Source: JAAFKA01 sp044348925 (GTDB lineage Bacteria; Bacteroidota; Bacteroidia; Cytophagales; Thermoflexibacteraceae). From it: 6,693 nt of DNA. The notes under the pieces are model-generated. The model saw only the letters and a program-made list of their open reading frames with translations. It had not been told where the DNA came from and made no database searches. The stretch spans positions 1 to 6,693 of the forward strand of contig JBIKRY010000265.1 in the NCBI GenBank assembly GCA_044348925.1, read 5' to 3'. The translations under genes and the position numbers were made by a program. Shown one piece after another: positions 1 to 5,902 of the stretch; the stretch's first letter is position 1; the number at the start of each line of letters is the position of its first letter.

Positions 1-23
1 AAAATGAACTTGGTTATAAATTC

Positions 24-45
24 ACAAATTTTGAGAAATAATTAC
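24..45 (+). repeat. 22-bp direct repeat, copy 1
   Basis: This 22-bp stretch, which begins acaaattttgagaaa, recurs exactly at 6239-6260 in the same orientation. Near both copies is a tcattcgcct(a/g)aag motif: at 70-83 on the plus strand here, and at 6198-6211 on the minus strand there. The order and relative orientation of the two parts therefore differ between the loci. An AT-rich sequence makes chance matches more likely, but 22 identical bases in 6.7 kb is more than expected. It is probably a fragment of a dispersed repeat; the function is unknown. Confidence 0.5.
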
Positions 46-71
46 TATTTTTCTTTCAATTTACCTCACTC

Positions 72-107
72 ATTCGCCTAAAGGCGAATATACGGTTGCT
101 ACGCAAC
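72..107. repeat. Two adjacent short hairpins (REP-like)
   Basis: The first hairpin pairs attcgcct (72-79) with aggcgaat (82-89). The second pairs gttgc (95-99) with gcaac (103-107) around a 3-base loop. The first has the apex gcctaaaggc, which also occurs at 1698-1707 in another palindromic element of this window. There is no U-tract, so it is not an obvious terminator. It is most simply read as a REP-like extragenic palindrome. Confidence 0.5.
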
Positions 108-116
108 TTATTTATT

Positions 117-347
117 ATCAGCAATTCCCACTTTGGCAATTCAATGGTCAATTTTTGATATTTCTATAATTTAAAGCAAGTTAATATTTTATGCGAAAAA
201 GTTTTATCCCTAAAAAAAGTCCTTACTTTATAGCAGAACTATATTCTTTTTCAAAGGATTTGAAAAATTTTGCACAACTCTACCAAAAGTTGACAAATGT
301 CCATATGGTAAAATTGGAATAAAATTGCCAAAGTGGGAATTGCTGAT
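117..347. mobile_element. MITE-like non-autonomous element
   Basis: Positions 117-141 and 323-347 are perfect 25-bp inverted repeats; the left arm begins atcagcaattcccacttt. They enclose 181 bp of AT-rich DNA with no significant reading frame. The 5-bp sequence TTATT abuts both ends (112-116 and 348-352), consistent with a target-site duplication. The match can be read as the 7-mer TTATTAT if the inverted repeats are trimmed by two bases, so the exact border is uncertain. Long perfect terminal repeats, small size, no coding capacity and flanking direct repeats are the hallmarks of a miniature inverted-repeat element moved in trans by a transposase encoded elsewhere. No transposase is present in the window, and I cannot assign an IS family. 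Confidence 0.6.
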
Positions 348-430
348 TTATTATATATTTTACTTGTAAATTGTTGATTATCAATAAAGTAATCCGTAGT
401 TCACGTTAGAATATTAATTACTCTAAAATA

Positions 431-465
431 AAAACTTTCCAAGCCTTAAACACTTGGAAAGTTTT
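431..465 (-). terminator. Intrinsic terminator of the catalase-like gene
   Basis: A perfect 13-bp stem (431-443 with 453-465) closes a 9-base loop. Read on the minus strand it is followed by a T-rich run (tattttagag after the stem's tttt), as in a Rho-independent terminator. It lies 38 bases beyond the stop codon of the catalase-like gene. Its core closely resembles the terminator at 2383-2423. Confidence 0.75.
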
Positions 466-502
466 GCTTTCACACTATATTCTAATAAAATTATATATTA
501 AG

Positions 503-1489
503 CTACATATTTTGATACAATTCTATGGTAGGTTCAAATGGTGTTCTATTATTTTTATCATGCCTAAAATCTGAAATGGCTTTATAAATTAAGGCTCTTG
601 CCCGATTGATTCCTCCTAATGGTTTGTGTTCATGTAAGCTATGGGAAGGAGAAAAAGATAAATCCTCTGCCAATTGGTTGCGGTAATGTGTGTTAAAATG
701 CTGATGATTAATTACTAAAGTAGCTACTTTTATAAATGGAGAATCCGATTCTTTCCATTCTATTCCAGCATTTTCAATAGGCATCGTAGTTTCATTTTTT
801 TGGAATTGTACGCAAAAATCAAAAGTAGCTTTATCTGATTCCAAATGTTTTTGCATATTATCCGTTAAATAAGTATCTGTCAAAACTGTAGGCAACTTAC
901 TTGTATAAGTATTTTTTGGAATTAGTGTATATTTAACAACTTTATCACCAAATTGATAAGGGGTTGTACTCCAATAACGAACATCTAAAGGACTTGTATG
1001 ATGTTTTTTTCCTGTTTCCAAAGCCTGTAAAATATCTTTCTTACCTGTTAATAACATTTTTACCACAAAAGCCAAAGGGTGAATTTTTATTAGGTAATAC
1101 ACAGCATCATAAAAAAGTTTTACAGTTCCTAAAGGCATTGTGGGATAGGTCATTAACAAAAAATCTTGTGTAAATTTTTCATCTGTTGCCACTTTTTCGC
1201 CTTCAACTCCAATTAATTTTATGGCAATACCTCTAAAATCACGAATTTTATCAGATTGTATATTGCCATTTGCATTAGAACTACGAATAATTGCTGGATA
1301 GGTTTTAGGTTCTTTAAAAATTCCTATCTGTAATTCTGAAGGCAAATTAGGTTCTATGATAAATTCGGCTTTCAATAAGCCCAAATTTTTTGGGTGTGCA
1401 TCACGTTTAAAATTACCAGCTTGATAATCTTGTTCTAATTTTCCAATTAGAATAGCAATCATTTCACTAATATGTTGGCTTTCAGTCAT
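503..1489 (-). CDS. Catalase-like haem protein (small catalase superfamily)
   Basis: This 328-residue protein has catalase-superfamily landmarks but is far shorter than a true monofunctional catalase (about 480-750 residues). R29-x-x-H32-x-K matches the distal-histidine motif with the catalase spacing. RDFRGIAIK (83-91) matches the catalase RGFAVKF block, and the segment DVRYWSTTPYQFG (169-181) matches the D..YWS..P..FG region. Near the C-terminus R298-x3-Y302 fits the proximal haem-ligand motif R-x-x-x-Y. There is no signal peptide, so it is probably cytoplasmic. Where catalases have the distal asparagine (N-N-T-P), this protein reads M-T-Y-P (113-116), so normal peroxide dismutation is doubtful. 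A peroxidase or a lipid-hydroperoxide activity is possible in this superfamily. The start ATG follows an A-rich leader, a promoter match lies about 45 bases upstream, and a terminator follows the stop. Substrate unknown; family assignment fairly secure. Confidence 0.85.
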   Translation of the reverse strand: MTESQHISEMIAILIGKLEQDYQAGNFKRDAHPKNLGLLKAEFIIEPNLPSELQIGIFKEPKTYPAIIRSSNANGNIQSDKIRDFRGIAIKLIGVEGEKVATDEKFTQDFLLMTYPTMPLGTVKLFYDAVYYLIKIHPLAFVVKMLLTGKKDILQALETGKKHHTSPLDVRYWSTTPYQFGDKVVKYTLIPKNTYTSKLPTVLTDTYLTDNMQKHLESDKATFDFCVQFQKNETTMPIENAGIEWKESDSPFIKVATLVINHQHFNTHYRNQLAEDLSFSPSHSLHEHKPLGGINRARALIYKAISDFRHDKNNRTPFEPTIELYQNM

Positions 1490-1533
1490 TTTTATTTTTT
1501 GGTTAGAATAGAGCTATTTGGTGTGGTCTGCTA

Positions 1534-1564
1534 CAAATGTAGGAAATAAATACTAAATTTACAA
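1534..1564 (-). promoter_or_regulatory. Bacteroidota-type promoter for the catalase-like gene
   Basis: On the minus strand TACATTTG (1541-1534) matches the -7 consensus TAnnTTTG. A TTG lies 20 bases upstream (1564-1562), as expected for the -33 box. The ATG is about 45 bases downstream. This is a motif match only; no start site has been measured. Confidence 0.5.
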
Positions 1565-1595
1565 TAACAAAGTATTAAGAATAAAATTGCAGGTT

Positions 1596-1747
1596 TATAC
1601 TATAAACGGATAAGATTACCGAAAATTATTTTGTTGCCTTTGGTAACAAAATTGTACCCCAGCCTTTAAGCTGTAGGGTATTTGCAAAGACCTTGCAGCC
1701 TAAAGGCTGCGGTACAAAATTGGGTAATCCTATCCGTTTACAGTATA
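1596..1747. repeat. Composite palindromic element (MITE/BIME-like)
   Basis: Outer arms 1596-1620 and 1723-1747 are inverted repeats matching at 23 of 25 positions; both contain an aacggata(a/g)gattacc core. Inside, 1652-1678 pairs with 1691-1717 at 23 of 27 positions. Each inner arm carries a gcagcctttaggctgc-like mini-palindrome, perfect on the right (cagcc-taaa-ggctg at 1696-1709). A further 11-bp hairpin (1628-1638 with 1642-1652, one G-T pair) is present on the left side only. The 9-mer tatactata occurs at 1596-1604 and 1744-1752 and may be a target duplication or part of the arms. No protein is encoded. It lies between the promoters of the divergent catalase-like and lipoprotein genes without overlapping either. 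Confidence 0.6.
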
Positions 1748-1834
1748 CTATACAAATATCATTATTTTACCGCAATTATTGGTTTCGTCTTCTGCCAACG
1801 ACACAAATATATTTTAATTTTCCTACCCTAAAAT

Positions 1835-1864
1835 TTTGCACTATAAAATAATGTAATAAATTTG
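1835..1864 (+). promoter_or_regulatory. Bacteroidota-type promoter for the lipoprotein gene
   Basis: TTTG (1835-1838), an 18-base spacer and TAAATTTG (1857-1864) together match the TTTG/TAnnTTTG consensus at all fixed positions. Transcription would start near 1870, leaving a leader of roughly 35-40 bases before the ATG. Inferred from motif and position. Confidence 0.6.
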
Positions 1865-1907
1865 TAATTTAATTAGCTTATTTCTAAACCTTTTAACGCA
1901 AAAAATT

Positions 1908-2288
1908 ATGAAAACTAAAAAAGTATTTGCTCGCCTTGCCTTCTTAGGCATCTTTTGCTTGCTCACACAAGCCTGTGCTTCTGAAGAAACAAAACCAAAC
2001 TATGAAGTTACTCCTTGTACACCTATCGAAAATCCAACACAAAACTTAGATTGGTTGAAGGAGAAAATAGAACTTGACCTTAAACTTCGTCAAAAAGGAA
2101 TGGAAGTTTATACCGCAAATCTGAATAATAAATTTGTGTATGTGATTAAAGATGTAGGTTCTGAGTATATTTATAATTGTACTGGTAAAGCATTATGTAA
2201 TATTTATGATGCCTTAGATAGTGACCCTAATAAATGTGAAACTATGCTAAAAAGCATAACGAATAAAAAACTTATTTACCAACACTAA
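1908..2288 (+). CDS. Small cysteine-containing lipoprotein, function unknown
   Basis: This 126-residue protein begins with lysines (MKTKK) and a hydrophobic segment (about 6-19), followed by a relaxed lipobox, TQA-C23. Signal peptidase II would leave C23 as the lipidated residue. The following ASEE carries two acidic residues, similar to the acidic signal that sends some Bacteroidota lipoproteins to the cell surface, so surface display is possible. The mature part has cysteines at 37, 91, 97 and 110; the pairs C37/C110 or C91/C97 could form disulfides in the oxidising periplasm. The arrangement DWL...VYVI...YNCTGKALCNIYD weakly recalls small Bacteroidota lipoproteins with a WL-VY-CxGxxxC pattern, but I cannot name a family. 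The start ATG follows an A-rich leader without Shine-Dalgarno and sits below a strong promoter match. The gene is monocistronic and converges on purC. Confidence 0.75.
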   Translation: MKTKKVFARLAFLGIFCLLTQACASEETKPNYEVTPCTPIENPTQNLDWLKEKIELDLKLRQKGMEVYTANLNNKFVYVIKDVGSEYIYNCTGKALCNIYDALDSDPNKCETMLKSITNKKLIYQH

Positions 2289-2315
2289 AAAATAAAGAAC
2301 CCCTACTTGTATATC

Positions 2316-2348
2316 CTGCTGTGGTTTGTGGTACACAAACAATAGCAG
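2316..2348 (+). other. Long hairpin after the lipoprotein gene
   Basis: Positions 2316-2330 pair with 2334-2348 across a 3-base loop, interrupted by one G-A mismatch and one G-T pair. It starts 27 bases after the lipoprotein stop codon. There is no T-run after it on either strand, so it is not a classical terminator. It may protect the 3' end of the lipoprotein mRNA, with the next hairpin (2383-2423) stopping transcription. Confidence 0.4.
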
Positions 2349-2382
2349 AAAATGTTAGAAATTAATTGGTAGTTCACATAAA

Positions 2383-2423
2383 AATACAACTCTCCAAGCC
2401 TTTACGACTTGGAGAGTTGTATT
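2383..2423 (-). terminator. Intrinsic terminator of the purC block
   Basis: A perfect 16-bp stem (2383-2398 with 2408-2423) closes a 9-base loop. On the minus strand it runs into a T-rich tail (tttatg after gtatt), 28 bases past the purC stop. It lies between two convergent genes and may also stop plus-strand transcripts, although the plus-strand tail is less T-rich. Confidence 0.75.
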
Positions 2424-2451
2424 CTACAGATAGATTTACAGTAACAAAAAA

Positions 2452-3405
2452 TTACAAAATTGCCACAAAATTATTTTTTTGTAAAACCTCCAGAATTTCT
2501 TTTTCTATATCTTGATACGGTTTTTTGTCAAATTTTTTGCCTGTAATTTTTTCATACAATTCAATATACCTATCCGAAATATTTTGTACAATTTCGTCTG
2601 TCATTGTTGGTACTTTCTGCCCTTCATAGCCTTGAAAACCATTTTCGATAAGCCATTGGCGGACAAATTCTTTGGAAAGTTGGCGTTGTGGCTCCCCTTT
2701 TGCTTGTCTTTCGGCATAACCTTCGGCATAAAAATATCGGGAAGAATCTGGGGTGTGAATTTCGTCAATTACACAAATTTGTCCGTTGTAAGTGCCAAAT
2801 TCGTATTTTGTGTCCACAAGAATTAATCCTCTTTCGGCTGCCAATCGTGTGCCTTCGGCAAATAATTGTAAGGCATATTTTTCTATTTGTAGGTAATCTT
2901 GTTCTGGCACTAAATTTTTTGCAATAATTTCTTCTCTGCTAATATCTTCGTCATGTCCTTCGTGTGCTTTGGTGCTTGGTGTAATAATAGGAGTAGGTAA
3001 TTTATCACTTTCTTTTAGACCTTCAGGCAATACTACGCCACAAAGCATACGCTTGCCTGCCTTGTATTCACGCCATGCGTGTCCTGACAAATATCCGCGT
3101 ACCACCATTTCTACAGGAAATGTTTTACAAGATTTGCCAATACTTACATTATTATGTGGTACATTTTCGAGCCAATTTGGAACAATATGTGCTGTAGCTT
3201 GCAAAAAATGTGCTGCAATCAAGTTCAATACTTGTCCTTTGTAAGGAATAGGACGTGGCAAAACCACATCAAAAGCCGAAATTCTATCTGAAGCAATGAG
3301 TACAAGTTTGTCTTGTACTTGATATACATCTCGAACTTTTCCACGATAAAAACTTTGTTGTTTATCGAAAGTAAAATTAGTATTTTGTAAGGCTTGTAAA
3401 GTCAT
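2452..3405 (-). CDS. purC: SAICAR synthase (phosphoribosylaminoimidazole-succinocarboxamide synthase)
   Basis: PurC catalyses the ATP-dependent joining of aspartate to CAIR, giving SAICAR, in de novo purine synthesis in the cytoplasm. Family signatures are clear: Y20-RGKVRDVY for the N-terminal nucleotide-binding strand, SDRISAFD (39-46), VEMVVRGYLSGHAWREY (98-114), TPSTKAHEGHDEDIS (142-156), LILVDTKYEFG (194-204) and VIDEIHTPDSSRY (212-224). At 317 residues it is the longer form of the enzyme, with an extra C-terminal helical part compared with the roughly 240-residue E. coli type. It appears complete and intact. The ATG has an A-rich, Shine-Dalgarno-free leader. It is last in the minus-strand block, 146 bases after dapF, and the spacer contains a palindromic repeat. 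No TAnnTTTG promoter was seen in that spacer, so it may be cotranscribed with dapF, but this is untested. Confidence 0.97.
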   Translation of the reverse strand: MTLQALQNTNFTFDKQQSFYRGKVRDVYQVQDKLVLIASDRISAFDVVLPRPIPYKGQVLNLIAAHFLQATAHIVPNWLENVPHNNVSIGKSCKTFPVEMVVRGYLSGHAWREYKAGKRMLCGVVLPEGLKESDKLPTPIITPSTKAHEGHDEDISREEIIAKNLVPEQDYLQIEKYALQLFAEGTRLAAERGLILVDTKYEFGTYNGQICVIDEIHTPDSSRYFYAEGYAERQAKGEPQRQLSKEFVRQWLIENGFQGYEGQKVPTMTDEIVQNISDRYIELYEKITGKKFDKKPYQDIEKEILEVLQKNNFVAIL

Positions 3406-3437
3406 TTTTATTTTTTTTGTACGAAGTGTTTCTTAAT

Positions 3438-3523
3438 ATTTGTAGCATAGACTTTATGCGATGTCTGTAAGTTACTCATTATCAATAGATTACAAAGCAC
3501 AGAGTAAAGTCTATGCTACAAAT
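3438..3523. repeat. Palindromic intergenic repeat, copy 1
   Basis: Perfect 19-bp inverted arms (3438-3456 and 3505-3523), each containing tgtagcatagacttta or its complement, bound an 86-bp element in the dapF-purC spacer. It is a diverged copy of the element at 4411-4495; the outer parts are conserved and the inner hairpin halves have drifted. On the minus strand no T-run follows, so it is unlikely to stop transcription from dapF into purC. It would form a stem-loop ending about 32 bases before the purC start. Confidence 0.75.
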
Positions 3524-3551
3524 TTTTGCTAATATTTACGAAATAAAACTA

Positions 3552-4346
3552 TTATTCCACTATTTCTATAGTTCCTCCAAACACTTGTTTGGCTTCTCCT
3601 GTCAAATAAATTTGCTGGTAGCTATTTTCTGTTGCCTCAAATTTTACCAACAATTCCCCACCTAAAGTCTTAATTTTAATAGCATTATTTGCTATCTGTT
3701 GTTGTTTGCGAATATAATAAGCAATAGCTGAGGCAGTAACTCCTGTACCACAAGAAAAAGTTTCGTTTTCTACTCCTCTTTCGTAAGTACGAACAAAAAT
3801 ATAATCTTTTGCTATCTCCTCCACAAAATTTACATTTGTGCCTTTAGGTTGGTATGCTTGACTATTTCTAATTTGTTTGCCCTTTTCAAAAACAGGATAT
3901 TTTTCTACATTTTCTACATATTCTACATAATGTGGTGAGCCTGTATTTAAGAAAAAATAATTTTCTTCTTGCTTTACTTCTACTACATCATTCATTTTCA
4001 GAGATACTATGTCTTGCATAATACTTGCAGTATGCAAACCATCAATAGCCGAAAAAATTGTAGAGGCTTGTACTATGCCCAAATATTTTGCAAAGGCAAC
4101 TATACAACGTCCACCGTTGCCACACATAGAGCTTTGTTGCCCGTCTGCATTAAAATAAATCATTCGAAAATCTGTATTTTCGGGGCAATTTTGCAAAAGC
4201 ATCAATCCGTCTGCACCAATGCCAAAACGTCTATCACAAAGTTTTGCAATAAGTGCTTGATTTTCAAGAGCAAAACTTTGATTTCTATTGTCTATGACCA
4301 CAAAATCATTGCCTGTTCCTTGATATTTATAAAAATGTAAAAGCAC
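3552..4346 (-). CDS. dapF: Diaminopimelate epimerase
   Basis: DapF interconverts LL- and meso-diaminopimelate without a cofactor, supplying lysine and the peptidoglycan cross-linking residue. The 264-residue protein has both catalytic cysteines in their motifs: C75 in SSMCGNGGRC and C199 in FSCGTGVTASA. Substrate-binding residues are also visible: N13 in GTGNDFV, N66 in YFNADGQ, N171 in GTNVNFVE, and E189-R190 before the second cysteine. Both halves of the pseudosymmetric fold are present, so it should be active. The start is a GTG: the frame has a TAA 15 bases upstream and no ATG in between, and the N-terminus VLLHFYKYQGTGNDF fits the family. The gene is flanked on both sides by copies of one palindromic repeat. 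It lies 158 bases after the membrane fusion protein gene; the block shares direction but not function. Confidence 0.97.
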   Translation of the reverse strand: MLLHFYKYQGTGNDFVVIDNRNQSFALENQALIAKLCDRRFGIGADGLMLLQNCPENTDFRMIYFNADGQQSSMCGNGGRCIVAFAKYLGIVQASTIFSAIDGLHTASIMQDIVSLKMNDVVEVKQEENYFFLNTGSPHYVEYVENVEKYPVFEKGKQIRNSQAYQPKGTNVNFVEEIAKDYIFVRTYERGVENETFSCGTGVTASAIAYYIRKQQQIANNAIKIKTLGGELLVKFEATENSYQQIYLTGEAKQVFGGTIEIVE

Positions 4347-4410
4347 GTAAAATAAAATTTAGGGTATGAAATAGCTAATTTTGTAATTTTTTTGTATCTG
4401 TTTGTAAATA

Positions 4411-4495
4411 GTTTGTAGCATAGACTTTAGTCTGTGCTTGTAAATTATTGGTAATCAAGGACTTACAGGCACAGACTAAAGTCTATGCTACAAAC
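4411..4495. repeat. Palindromic intergenic repeat, copy 2 (well preserved)
   Basis: Arms of 33 bp (4411-4443 and 4463-4495) match with a single mismatch around a 19-base loop. Each arm is itself a hairpin: gcatagac-ttta-gtctgtgc at 4418-4437 and gcacagac-taaa-gtctatgc at 4469-4488, each with one G-T pair. This is the layout of two REP-like units facing each other (BIME). It starts 9 bases past the stop of the membrane fusion protein gene and ends 64 bases before the dapF start. On the minus strand the following bases (tatttacaaacag) are not a T-run, so a role in mRNA stability or partial attenuation is more likely than full termination. Confidence 0.8.
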
Positions 4496-4504
4496 CAATA
4501 ACGT

Positions 4505-5902
4505 CTATTCTTCTTCTTTTTTCTTTTTCTTTTCTTCTTGTTTCAACTTAACTTTTGTTCCATCTTTCAACTTTTTAGAAACAGCTTGAAAAGGTCCTAC
4601 AATTACTTCATCACCTGCTTGCAAACCCGACAATATTTCGATATTATCAAAATCACTAATACCTGTTTTGACTTCTACCATTTTTGCTTCGCCATTTCGC
4701 ATCACAAATACTACTTCTTTTATTTCGTCATTGTTTGCGGGCTTTTTGTCCTTATTTTCGTCTGTATTTTGTGGATTTTCGCCTTCTTTTTCATTCATTT
4801 CTTTTCCTTCACTATCCATTAATTTAGGATTTCGTGTGGTAACGGCAGCCAAAGGAACAGCTAAAATATTGTCTTTGCGTTGGGTAAGAATTTCGACACT
4901 TGCAGTCATCCCTGGGCGAAAAGGTGAAACTTGTCTTGTTTTTTGTAATAAATCTTCGTAAGATTCTCTTAAAATTCTAATTTTCACTTCAAACTCGGTT
5001 ACTCCGTCTGTGGCAGACGAAACAGCCGATTCTTTCGCAGAATTGGCAATCGAAGTTACTACGCCCTTAAATTTTTTGCCCATATACGAGTACGCATCTA
5101 CATCTACAATCGTGGTATCCCCTATTTTGACACGAATAATGTCGTTTTCGTTCACATCTACACGAACTTCCATCAGCGTAAGGTCTGCAATTCGCAACAT
5201 TTCTGTACCTGCCATTTGCACTGTTCCAACTACTCTTTCCCCTTTTTTTACTACCAATCGTGATACAATACCCGACATTGGTGCTGAAATCATAGTCAAA
5301 GCCAAATTTTCTTGTGCCTCTTTGAGAGATGCTGCTGCACTTTGTACCACATATTTAGACGATTCAATACTCTCTTTGGAGGCATTAAAATCGGCTTGTG
5401 CTGCCGTATAATTTGCTTGTGCTACTTCGAGTTCTGCTTGGGAAGCAACTTTGGCTGCAAATAATTTTTGTACTCTTTCCAACTCATTTTTTGTCCTTTC
5501 TACTTGTGCTTTAGATTGGTCAAGACGTGCTGTAGTTTGCGAAAGATTGGCTTTTTGGCTATTTAGCGTAGCCGAAGTCCGTGTAACAATAGATTGATAA
5601 TTGTCGGGACGGACTTTGAGCAACAACTGCCCTTTTTGTACCGAATCTCCCTCTTTTATCCACAGTTCACGAATTTCTCCCGAAACGTCAGAAGCTAATT
5701 TTACTTCTACTTCAGGTTGTACTTTGCCAGATGCACTCACTTTTTCGGTAATAGAAACCATTGTAGCTTTTGCGGTAAGTACTTCTACTTCTTTTTTGCC
5801 ACCTATCCAGCCTTTTGATTTTGCAACAAAACCCAGAATTACAAAAAGAACAGTTAAGCCGCCACCAATATACCACCAACGATTAGATTTAGTTTTTGCC
5901 AT
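4505..5902 (-). CDS. HlyD/MacA-type periplasmic membrane fusion protein
   Basis: This 465-residue adaptor of the resistance/secretion type would link an inner-membrane ABC or other pump to an outer-membrane TolC-like channel. It has a short cytoplasmic N-terminus and one membrane anchor (about 10-27). The first lipoyl half follows (VEVKLASDVSGEIREL...EGDSVQKGQLLLKV, about 65-97), then a long coiled-coil hairpin rich in A, Q, E and S (about 100-200). The second lipoyl half is SAPMSGIVSRLVVKKGERVV (206-225). The beta-barrel (about 245-340, with FRPGMTASVEI) and membrane-proximal domain (GLQAGDEVIVGPF, 426-438) complete it. A hydrophilic acidic insertion (about 362-395) splits the late beta region, and the C-terminus is a lysine/glutamate tail (EEKKKKKEEE). 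No pump or TolC gene is adjacent in the window, so the partner is unknown. MacA is the nearest well-known relative, but the substrate cannot be assigned. ATG start, leader without Shine-Dalgarno. Confidence 0.92.
   Translation of the reverse strand: MAKTKSNRWWYIGGGLTVLFVILGFVAKSKGWIGGKKEVEVLTAKATMVSITEKVSASGKVQPEVEVKLASDVSGEIRELWIKEGDSVQKGQLLLKVRPDNYQSIVTRTSATLNSQKANLSQTTARLDQSKAQVERTKNELERVQKLFAAKVASQAELEVAQANYTAAQADFNASKESIESSKYVVQSAAASLKEAQENLALTMISAPMSGIVSRLVVKKGERVVGTVQMAGTEMLRIADLTLMEVRVDVNENDIIRVKIGDTTIVDVDAYSYMGKKFKGVVTSIANSAKESAVSSATDGVTEFEVKIRILRESYEDLLQKTRQVSPFRPGMTASVEILTQRKDNILAVPLAAVTTRNPKLMDSEGKEMNEKEGENPQNTDENKDKKPANNDEIKEVVFVMRNGEAKMVEVKTGISDFDNIEILSGLQAGDEVIVGPFQAVSKKLKDGTKVKLKQEEKKKKKEEE

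Larger units (their letters stand above)
1..502. other. Gene-free region with repeats
   Basis: No credible gene is visible on either strand; the only open frames are very short and AT-rich. The stretch contains a 22-bp sequence that recurs near position 6240, two adjacent hairpins (72-107), a MITE-like inverted-repeat element (117-347) and the terminator of the catalase-like gene (431-465). This density of repeats with no coding sequence suggests an accumulation site for small mobile or palindromic elements. What lies to the left of the window is unknown. Confidence 0.7.

Noticed and set aside
4..81. 25-codon plus-strand frame at the left edge
   Set aside because: It runs through the 22-bp repeat and ends in the first hairpin, so it reads repeat DNA rather than a conserved peptide.
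2512..3244. Plus-strand open frames of about 80-104 codons opposite purC
   Set aside because: They lie antisense to an intact, highly conserved enzyme gene, have low-complexity composition and no promoter or family resemblance.
3406..3551. Riboswitch or leader RNA upstream of purC
   Set aside because: The only structure is the palindromic repeat also found upstream of dapF; no purine-riboswitch-like junction or conserved core was seen.
4411..4495. Classical Rho-independent terminator between the membrane fusion protein gene and dapF
   Set aside because: The stem is strong but no T-run follows on the minus strand, and a diverged copy occurs in the next spacer, which favours a dispersed repeat.
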